DNA of 28,294 nucleotides from JAFAGX01 sp035623255 (GTDB taxonomy: Bacteria > Acidobacteriota > Terriglobia > Terriglobales > Acidobacteriaceae), in assembly GCA_035623255.1 (NCBI GenBank), contig DASPTU010000001.1, positions 1 through 28,294 of the forward strand, in the 5' to 3' direction. A program made the translations under genes and the position numbers. Position 1 is the stretch's first letter; each line of letters starts with the position of its first letter. The notes under the pieces are model-generated. The model worked only from the letters and a program-made list of their open reading frames with translations, ran no database searches and was not told the DNA's origin. Shown piece after piece: positions 22,473 through 28,294 of this stretch.

Positions 22473-23927
22473 TCAGAACGGGATAGCATTCTTCCCTTGT
22501 GATGATTCGAAATAAGTGGTCCAGAATGCGAGCTTTGCCGGATCCATTAAAGGACGCATCCTGGTCCTCGCAGAGATCTCGAGCGTTGCAGGATGCTCCT
22601 TAGAGAAGAAGTCCCACCGAGGGAGACCCTTACCATTCGGATCCCCTTTGCGGACGAAGTTCACGAGGTAACCGGATGTAGTAGCAGCTGCCGCTCGGTC
22701 CACCTCCGTAAATGGCCGAGCCAGCTTATCGAGGTTAGACAAGATGTACACCATTTCGCCTGTATGAAATGCTTCGAACTCCGGGTGTTCCGGCCACGGA
22801 ATCGCGTGATTGAAGTAGTAGGTGTAGATCTTCCCTTTCTGCTTATTGAATACCCTTGCGCACCACAGGTACATCGCTGCTTGTCCGCGTTCTCTTGCAC
22901 TCGCCTTTTGTGCCATCGATGCTGAGGCATCGTCCGACGATGGATAGAGTTCGTTGAATTTGGCAGCCATATCACCGTACCTTTCCTGTACCTGCTTGTG
23001 CCATTCATCAACCGGCATCTTGCCGTAGGTTTTGGAGAAGCCGCTGCCTTCATCGGCCTGCATGCCGGTGAGGAGGGGAACATCATTGGCCTTTCCTTCT
23101 TGGGTCGCTTTCAGGGGGTAATCTGGGATTGCCCATCCGTCGATCACAGGAGCAAAGCGCAATACTCTGGGAGATCCTGGAGGAGGCAAAAGGTCTTCCG
23201 CAGGTAATTTGCGAAACTCCGCCAACGAGTGCGCGCTTCCTGAGTTTGCGAAGTCAACTCCGTCCTTCTCGGCTTCAGCCAGTGTTTTCATCGGAATCGA
23301 AACCAGAGATGTTCCGCTTTCGGCCACGGCACCGCGAAACAATCCCTTCCCCATGGGGCTCACAGAAAGATCGTGCACGAGACCCGAGCCGGCCGATTGC
23401 CCGCCAATTGTGAGTTTTCGCGGATCACCACCAAACGAGGCAATGTTCTCTTTCACCCATTGAAGAGAAGCGACAGCGTCGAGAAAGCCGTAGTTTCCGC
23501 TCACGTGTTGCGGAGACTCAGCGCTAAGCTCAGGGTGCGCCAGGAATCCAAACGCACCAAGCCGGTAGTTGACGGTCACGAATACCAGGTCTCGCCGTGC
23601 GAGATTCGTACCGTCGTAAACGTCCACGGACCCAGCGCCTTCCATGAAGCCACCGCCGTGGAAGAACACATAGACAGGTAACTTGCGGCCCTTGAAATTT
23701 ACTGGCACCCAAACATTCAGATAAAGGCAGTCTTCGCTTGTGGGCCCCTGAATCATGAACTCCTTGGACCAGGGCAGGCGCTCGTAATCTTTGCGCTGAA
23801 TGCAGGCGGCGGGGGCGATCAAGGATGTGCCCCACGGCACGGTGCGCACAGAGTGGTATTTCTCGAAAACGACAGGCGAGACAAGAAAAATTTTCGTATA
23901 TACACCGCCAGGATACGACCAAAACAC
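22473..23927 (-). pseudogene. type-B carboxylesterase, 5'-truncated
   Basis: This is a carboxylesterase/lipase of the PF00135 family (alpha/beta hydrolase, normally secreted). SEDCLYLNVWVPVNF is at 64-78, the oxyanion loop HGGGF at 90-94, the nucleophile Ser178 in GGQSAGS, an acidic residue in GMQADEGSGF and the catalytic His in EAFHTGEMVYIL. The catalytic machinery is complete to the stop. The family's N-terminus (signal peptide, about 60-80 residues with the FKGIPYA block) is absent: similarity begins near APAACIQ at about 23810, and the open frame beyond that is antisense to the neighbouring esterase. The gene thus lost its promoter, signal peptide and first strands at a junction shared with that neighbour. 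A folded, secreted enzyme is unlikely. Confidence 0.85.
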
Positions 23928-24609
23928 TTCACGCTATCCAGTCTTGTACCTCCAGCACGGATGGGGCGAAGACGAAGCAGGTTGGAGTGACCAGGGCCAT
24001 GAAAACTTTATTCTGGACAATTTAATTGCCGCTCGTAAAGCAACACCGATGATCATAGTTAACGAGAACGGAATGACGGGTGTCCACCTTCAACCGCCTC
24101 CTCCGCCTCGACCCGGACCCGCGGCTGCAAATGCACCACCTTCCGGGTCGGTGTTGCGCTTCTTCATGGATGAACGGTACGCATCTTTTGACAGAGTCGT
24201 TTCCCACGATTTAATCCCGTTTATTGACGCCAATTTCCGCACCATACCAGATCGCAACCACAGGGCGTTGGCGGGTCTTTCCATGGGTGGTGCCCAAGCA
24301 CTTCGTATCGGACTGAATCACTTGGATCAATTTGCGTATATCGGCGCATTTAGTCCCGCCATTGCGATAACCGATACGACCAAAGAATACGATGGCGTTC
24401 TATCGGATCCGGCGAAGATAAATCAGCGACTTCGTCTTTTGTGGATTGGCATCGGCGACGACGATTTCCTCCTCGCACCCGTGAAAGAATCTCACCAGAC
24501 ACTAGAGAAAGCCGGAGTCAAACATGTGTGGGTCGAAAGTTCGGGGGCTCACGTCTGGACGGTGTGGCGCAAGTACCTCGCCGATTTCGCGCCAAGGCTT
24601 TTTCAATAA
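23800..24609 (+). pseudogene. esterase D / feruloyl-esterase-like hydrolase, 5'-truncated
   Basis: This 269-aa frame belongs to the PF00756 alpha/beta hydrolases (feruloyl, acetylxylan and trilactone esterases), often secreted and acting on plant polymers. VPHGTVRTEWYFSKTTGE at 10-27 is the usual start of the catalytic domain. RYPVLYLQHGWGEDEAGW follows at 45-62, then a Pro-rich loop at 98-115, the nucleophile Ser161 in GLSMGG, acidic residues in GIGDDDF and His251 in GAHVWTVW. The signal peptide and any N-terminal carbohydrate-binding domain are missing: the first 8 residues (MQAAGAIK) come from the other side of the junction at about 23812-23822. The catalytic domain itself is complete, so activity remains possible if it is expressed, but no promoter or ribosome-binding site of its own is left. 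Confidence 0.82.
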
Positions 24610-24651
24610 AGTCGGGCATCGTGAGGCGAGGGACGATGTTGAGATGAATTC

Positions 24652-25563
24652 ATGATTAAGCCAGCACTCGTGATTGGGTTGGGCGAGGTCTTGTGGGATC
24701 TTCTGCCCTCAGGAAAGGTATTGGGTGGTGCACCCGCGAACTTTGCTTACATGACAAAGGTGCTGGGAGACCAAGGCGTCGTCGCCAGTCGTATTGGCAA
24801 CGATGACTTGGGACGCGACGCTTGTAGCGTCATGCAAAAACTTGGTCTGAACACATCGTATGTGCAGCGCGACGATCTGCATGAAACCGGTACTGCGAGC
24901 GTGTCACTTGACACTTCTGGCCAGCCAAACTTCACAATCAAAGATTTCGTTTCGTGGGATTTCTTGCAATGGACTGCAGCTTGGGAGGAGTTATCTGCCC
25001 GTGCAGATGTTGTCTGTTTCGGTTCGCTTGCTCAGCGCTCACCGACATCCGCGGCCACCATTGAATGCTTCCTGCGAAGCGCGCCGGAGAAGGCGCTCCG
25101 CATCTGTGATGTTAACCTGCGCCAGTCCTTTTACAACAGAGATGTGCTGCGTACATCGTTCCAGCATGCACACATCGTCAAGCTCAACGAACGGGAGTTG
25201 CTCCAGGTGTCAGCTTTGCTAAAGTTGGGCGATGGAAGCCAAGAAATGCTCGCCAAGCAATTGCTGAGCGCGTATGAGTTGCGGCTGGTTTGCATAACAC
25301 GTGGTGCTCGTGGAAGCTTGCTTGTGACGGAAAGTCATACGGTTGAGCATAGCGGCTTCCGTGTGAAGGTCGCAGACGCCATCGGTGCAGGAGATGCCTT
25401 CGCGGCCTGTCTAGCTCATCACTATCTGCGCGGCCATTCGCTCGAGGAAATCAGTGAGGCTGCAAATCGCCTTGCATCATGGGTTGCGACTCAAACGGGC
25501 GCGACCCCGTCGATTAGTGCAGGCCGATTGCAAAACATTCTAAGTGGGGTTGCGCTTCACTGA
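24652..25563 (+). CDS. PfkB family carbohydrate kinase (fructokinase-like)
   Basis: This 303-aa cytosolic ribokinase-fold sugar kinase (PF00294) phosphorylates a sugar, most likely fructose or a keto-sugar acid. GLGEVLWDLLPSGKVLGGAP at 9-28 has the substrate-binding GGAPAN (25-30), RIGNDDLGR is at 47-55, DVNLRQSFY at 153-161, and the C-terminal signature DAIGAGDAF at 242-250 holds the catalytic base Asp248 and the anion hole. The motif order and length are typical of bacterial fructokinases. It starts 42 bases after the esterase on the same strand. A weak GAG-containing leader precedes the ATG. With the esterases and the debranching-enzyme remnant it suggests a former carbohydrate-use cluster. 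The substrate is not determinable from the sequence. Confidence 0.92.
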   Translation: MIKPALVIGLGEVLWDLLPSGKVLGGAPANFAYMTKVLGDQGVVASRIGNDDLGRDACSVMQKLGLNTSYVQRDDLHETGTASVSLDTSGQPNFTIKDFVSWDFLQWTAAWEELSARADVVCFGSLAQRSPTSAATIECFLRSAPEKALRICDVNLRQSFYNRDVLRTSFQHAHIVKLNERELLQVSALLKLGDGSQEMLAKQLLSAYELRLVCITRGARGSLLVTESHTVEHSGFRVKVADAIGAGDAFAACLAHHYLRGHSLEEISEAANRLASWVATQTGATPSISAGRLQNILSGVALH

Positions 25564-25699
25564 AGGAGGCGCTGTGAAGAGTGGTTGGACTGTGGCGGTG
25601 GCATCGGCTTCTCAGAGCTATTCTTCAGCCGCTGCGAAGCAGCGTTTTCGAAACCAACCTAGCTTGACCCCGATCCGTTTGGAACTCCAGCAACCTGAC

Positions 25700-25873
25700 T
25701 CAGGTGCCTCGGGAAACCTCAATTTGGCGATCCAGGAACCGACGGAGCTCGTCTGAGAGCCCAGGGGGAGGCGGCAACTTATAGTCCTCACTGCCTGGAC
25801 TCATTAGCATCCCATCCACAAACACGTTATGGACGTCACCCTCATCTGGCTCCATGAGCGCAAACAGGATCAT
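25700..25873 (-). CDS. hypothetical protein fragment (57 aa)
   Basis: On the minus strand a frame open from 25969 to the TGA at 25700 reads as good protein sequence: DRRYRRAYVSERDQA, then from the first ATG (25873) ILFALMEPDEGDVHNVFVDG, and PPPPGLSDELRRFLDRQIE near the end. The coding-like part starts upstream of the first ATG, right after a stop codon, so this is more likely the 3' end of a truncated gene than a complete small one. I recognise no family. It lies in the 480 bases between the sugar kinase and the BON remnant, where nothing else is visible. Confidence 0.35.
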   Translation of the reverse strand: MILFALMEPDEGDVHNVFVDGMLMSPGSEDYKLPPPPGLSDELRRFLDRQIEVSRGT

Positions 25874-26060
25874 TGCCTGGTCCCTTTCGGAAACGTATGC
25901 CCGGCGATATCGCCTGTCCAGCAGCAGGCAATGGCAGGTTGGCAGCTCGACTCCCCCCTCATGATCTGTTCAAGGGAGGGGCGTTCGCGTCCGGTCAGGA
26001 ACTTCCCATGGAGGGTGGAATAACGGGTTTCGGGCAGGGTGCAGGGCTACCGCTGGGCGG

Positions 26061-26261
26061 TTAGGATTTCTTTTCGACTTGCAGGTTGTTCTGTACGGTG
26101 AAAGCGCCGAACACCTGACTGGCTCGAATACCCGCCAGTTGCTTGTCCATGGTGCTGGCGACGGTCCCACACAGACTCAGGTGGCCGTGATCTACCACTA
26201 TGCGGATTGGCTTGGCTGGATCGATGGCATAGCGGCTGAGTACGGGATCGCGATAAACGGC
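26061..26261 (-). pseudogene. BON-domain protein, C-terminal fragment
   Basis: BON domains (PF04972) are periplasmic phospholipid-binding modules of envelope-stress proteins such as OsmY. The 66-residue fragment AVYRDPVLSRYAIDP, IRIVVDHGHLSLCGTVAS, DKQLAGIRASQVFGAFTV, NNLQVEKK covers one BON domain and the natural C-terminus. The signal peptide and the N-terminal part are gone. Upstream it joins directly, in another frame, to a sigma-factor fragment. No start codon or leader of its own remains. Confidence 0.75.
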
Positions 26262-26268
26262 CCGCCGT

Positions 26269-26370
26269 CCGCGTTTTGACGTTTTCTTCCGAAATGCCCA
26301 GCGCCTTTGCTGTTTCCGCAATGCTCAGTTGCTGCACGTCGCGAAGAATTAGAACAGTCCGATACCTCTG
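26269..26370 (-). pseudogene. ECF sigma factor region 4 fragment
   Basis: Only 34 residues remain: RYRTVLILRDVQQLSIAE followed by TAKALGISEENVKTR. This is the DNA-binding helix-turn-helix (sigma region 4) that reads the -35 element in extracytoplasmic-function sigma factors. Region 2 and the start are missing. It is bounded on one side by the BON fragment and on the other, 3 bases away, by the debranching enzyme fragment on the opposite strand, so both ends are breakpoints. No function is left. Confidence 0.72.
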
Positions 26371-26373
26371 ACC

Positions 26374-27305
26374 GTGAATGGCCGCGGGTACGACCTTGGC
26401 ACGAATCGTTACCCGGGCGTCGTGCATCCGCAAGGTTTCCAATTTCTGACGCAATTCCGTCTCGATCCGTTTCCGATCTTCACATTTAGAGTAGAAGGAG
26501 TCGAAATTGAGAAGAAGCTGTTTATGGTGCACGGCCAGAACACGACGGTCACCAAATATGAATTGATCAATGCCCCGAGTGCGGTTCGTGTGCAGCTTGA
26601 ACTGCGTCCATTAATTGCTTTCCGCGATTACCACAATCTCACTCACGAAAACCGAACAATCGACGGCAGAGTTGACATACAAAGGGAATTGATCAGCGTT
26701 TCTCCATATGGCGGACTTCCTAGTCTTTACTTCGCAAATGACGCCGCCCAGACTGAAAGCACCGGCCACTGGTACCGCAATTTTGAATACGAGGCTGAAC
26801 GTGAGCGCGGTCTCGATTTTCAGGAAGATTTATTCAATCCGCGTGTGCTTCGTTTCGACCTCAACCAGCGGCCGACAGCCACGCTTATTGCATCGACCGA
26901 GACCCGGAAGGTCGATGCCGCTGAGCTGTTTGAACAAGACGAAATCGTCCGCCGTCGTCAGATCACGAAAACACGCGCCAGCCAAAAACGATTTCATAAC
27001 CTCACTGACTACCGCTGCAGATCAGTACATCGTTTCTCGCGGCGATCAGAAGAGCATCATCGCCGGATATCACTGGTTCAGCGATTGGGGCCGAGATGCC
27101 ATGATCGCGCTTCCCTGGCTCACGCTTCCCACTGGACGCTTCGATATTGCACGAAACATTCTGCGTACGTATGCGCAACATGTTGATCAGGTCATGCTGC
27201 CGAACCGTTTTCCGGATGCCGGGGAGACTCCCGAGTACAACACCGTCGATGCGACACTGTGGTTCTTCGAAGCCGTTCGCGCCTACCATGCCTACACTGG
27301 GTCCT
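26374..27305 (+). pseudogene. glycogen debranching enzyme (amylo-alpha-1,6-glucosidase type), frameshifted fragment
   Basis: The first frame starts NGRGYDLGTNRYPGVVHP and continues FRLDPFPIFTFRVEGVEIEK, LELRPLIAFRDYHNLTHEN and YNFEYEAERERGLDF-like sequence, the N-terminal beta domain of bacterial debranching enzymes. Near 26960-26990 a frameshift moves it to SIIAGYHWFSDWGRDAMIAL, MLPNRFPDAGETPEYNTVDA and LWFFEAVRAYHAYTG, the start of the catalytic (alpha/alpha)6 domain with its DWGRD acid region. Similarity stops near 27300, so about half of the catalytic domain and some 50 N-terminal residues are missing. The normal enzyme (over 650 aa) cleaves alpha-1,6 branch points of glycogen. Confidence 0.85.
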
Positions 27306-27617
27306 GGCGTTCGCCATTCTTCCGTAGGCGTAACGGCATCATGCGTTATTTTCTCTGCCCCGGGCGCGCTATCCAAGCGCGCCGACGGAGCCTCGCCATT
27401 AGGTCTCTCATACGGCCGCACCGCGCCGGGCATGCTTTTGAAGCTGCCATGCCTCATCAGGCCGCAAGCCGGTATTGACCCCAAAGAGTACATAATCGTG
27501 CAGTTGCCGGGAAGACCTGCCAAAAGATGCTCGGCGGTAAGGCTGCCGAATCGGAATCACTAACCGGCGAGCTATCTCGTTTTGCTTCAATCTAGAATTC
27601 CAAGCTAAGATTGCCAA
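27306..27617 (-). pseudogene. tyrosine recombinase (integrase) fragment within non-coding remnant
   Basis: On the minus strand YVLFGVNTGLRPDEAWQLQ at about 27447-27503 matches the active-site box of phage-type integrases, where the Arg of TGLRPxE is the first catalytic residue. The sequence before it (GRSSRQLHD) also fits, but the other catalytic residues (H-x-x-R, Tyr) are absent, so only some 25-40 residues remain. The rest of the interval, 27306-27446 and 27510-27617, shows no recognisable gene, tRNA or attachment repeat. It is evidence of past mobile DNA at the edge of the mosaic. Confidence 0.5.
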
Positions 27618-28294
27618 ATGCTGGACTCTTCACGAGTGCCGCTGAACCCGGATAAGCGTGCACTTGAGGATGCATCTGCCAAGTCTCAAGCGAAGTTAGC
27701 GTTGGCTCTGGGAGTGATCGCAATCGCGCTCAGCTTGGTTCTTGGGTTTGTTTATCTAATATCGGTCCGTCGCGTGGAGGGCGAGTTGGCACGGCTCAGC
27801 CAGCAGACGGAAGGTCTCAACCGACTGGTCCAGCGGGCACTGGAGCAATCGCAGACGTCGGCTCAGCAGGCTTCAGAAGCCGCTGCGAACGCGCGGGCAG
27901 CGGCTCAACAGCGCGACTTGGCGAATCAGGCTCAATTGAACTCGGAGGCGCAGGCGCAACTTGCGCGGCAGCAGGCCACCGCCGAGCAGCAAAAGGCGGA
28001 TCAAGCCACACAGCAGGCTGAGGAATATCGGCAAGAGCGAGAGTCGGAACTTCAACAACTGCAACAAGCTCTCGGGCAAATCGCCGAAACGCGTCGTACC
28101 GCGATGGGCTTGGTTATGACGCTGGACAGCAAGTCGATTCGCTTCGACTTTGATAAGGCAAACATTAAACCGGAATACCGCGACATCCTCAATCGCATCG
28201 CCGGGATCCTGATGACGCTTAAGGGATATACGGTTGCTGTCTACGGATATACGGACGACATCGGCACGCAGACGTACAACTTGCAACTCTCACA
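27618..28294 (+). CDS. OmpA-family protein with N-terminal anchor and coiled coil (3' end outside window)
   Basis: From the ATG at 27618 the frame is open to the window end (225 residues seen). A polar N-terminus of about 26 residues is followed by one transmembrane helix (about 27-49, LALALGVIAIALSLVLGFVY). Then comes a long Gln/Ala/Glu-rich coiled coil at about 53-158 (SQQTEGLNRLVQRALEQS, QQKADQATQQAEEYRQER). The OmpA C-terminal peptidoglycan-binding domain (PF00691) begins at about 165: SIRFDFDKANIKPEYRD, then GYTVAVYGYTDDIGTQTYNL. The expected NxxLSxxRA helix is just cut off. The layout resembles MotB-like or YiaD-type proteins that link the inner membrane to the cell wall. The upstream region lacks a strong ribosome-binding site, so the start is moderately sure. 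Confidence 0.85.
   Translation, partial: MLDSSRVPLNPDKRALEDASAKSQAKLALALGVIAIALSLVLGFVYLISVRRVEGELARLSQQTEGLNRLVQRALEQSQTSAQQASEAAANARAAAQQRDLANQAQLNSEAQAQLARQQATAEQQKADQATQQAEEYRQERESELQQLQQALGQIAETRRTAMGLVMTLDSKSIRFDFDKANIKPEYRDILNRIAGILMTLKGYTVAVYGYTDDIGTQTYNLQLS

Noticed and set aside
1..28294. CRISPR array, tRNA, rRNA or complete insertion sequence
   Set aside because: No regularly spaced repeats, cloverleaf-like sequence, rRNA blocks or transposase motifs were seen on reading both strands.

Overview
The window reads like chromosomal DNA of a GC-rich Gram-negative soil-type bacterium. The gene families (HdeD, DUF1269, DUF4136, Mla-type lipid transport, tandem universal stress proteins, type-B carboxylesterase, OmpA with a cytosolic coiled coil) fit Acidobacteriota (Terriglobia) best. 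That assignment comes from recalled family distribution, not from a search. No rRNA, tRNA, CRISPR array or complete insertion sequence was seen.

Layout. 1-2494 (+): the 3' end of ftsH, a 2,3-BPG-dependent phosphoglycerate mutase and an AI-2E-type permease. 2506-6515 (-): a dense run reading DUF1269, frameshifted HdeD, site-2 protease with CBS pair, metallothionein-like protein (broken), a 58-aa small protein and an exported protein. 6777-13558 (+): a small basic protein, a second DUF1269, a small membrane protein, a second metallothionein-like protein, an M48 peptidase/HdeD deletion chimera, an intact HdeD, an N-truncated rhomboid, an MgtA-type P-type ATPase and a VTT/DedA-like membrane protein. 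13571-17996 (+): a strongly decayed stretch with a Usp remnant, a DUF4136 pseudogene, an intact tandem Usp, a small membrane protein, and a STAS-mlaE-mlaF set whose mlaE and mlaF are broken. 17995-21958 (-): a third DUF1269, a third metallothionein-like protein, a small membrane protein, a truncated AI-2E permease, an intact M48 metallopeptidase and an exported protein. 22473-25563: two esterases meeting head to head with both 5' ends missing, then a PfkB sugar kinase. 25700-27520: a mosaic of BON, ECF-sigma region 4, glycogen debranching enzyme and tyrosine-recombinase fragments. 27618-end: an OmpA-family protein running off the window.

How it works together (inference). The intact core combines membrane-protein quality control (FtsH, site-2 protease, M48, rhomboid), membrane-stress proteins (HdeD, DUF1269, Usp), metal handling (three metallothionein-like proteins, MgtA) and envelope lipid transport (Mla). 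This resembles in logic the transmissible stress-tolerance islands of Proteobacteria, which also carry ftsH and hdeD, but the gene set differs. The most distinctive feature is a module present three times, DUF1269 plus a roughly 60-70 aa Cys-rich metallothionein-like protein, each time with membrane proteases or HdeD nearby.

The window is also rich in deletion junctions and single-base frameshifts: HdeD, metallothionein copy 1, Usp, DUF4136, mlaE, mlaF, AI-2E copy 2, both esterases, the glycogen debranching enzyme and an integrase remnant. It therefore looks like a repeatedly duplicated, partly eroding accessory island. Raw-read checking is needed to exclude assembly error at the single-base frameshifts.
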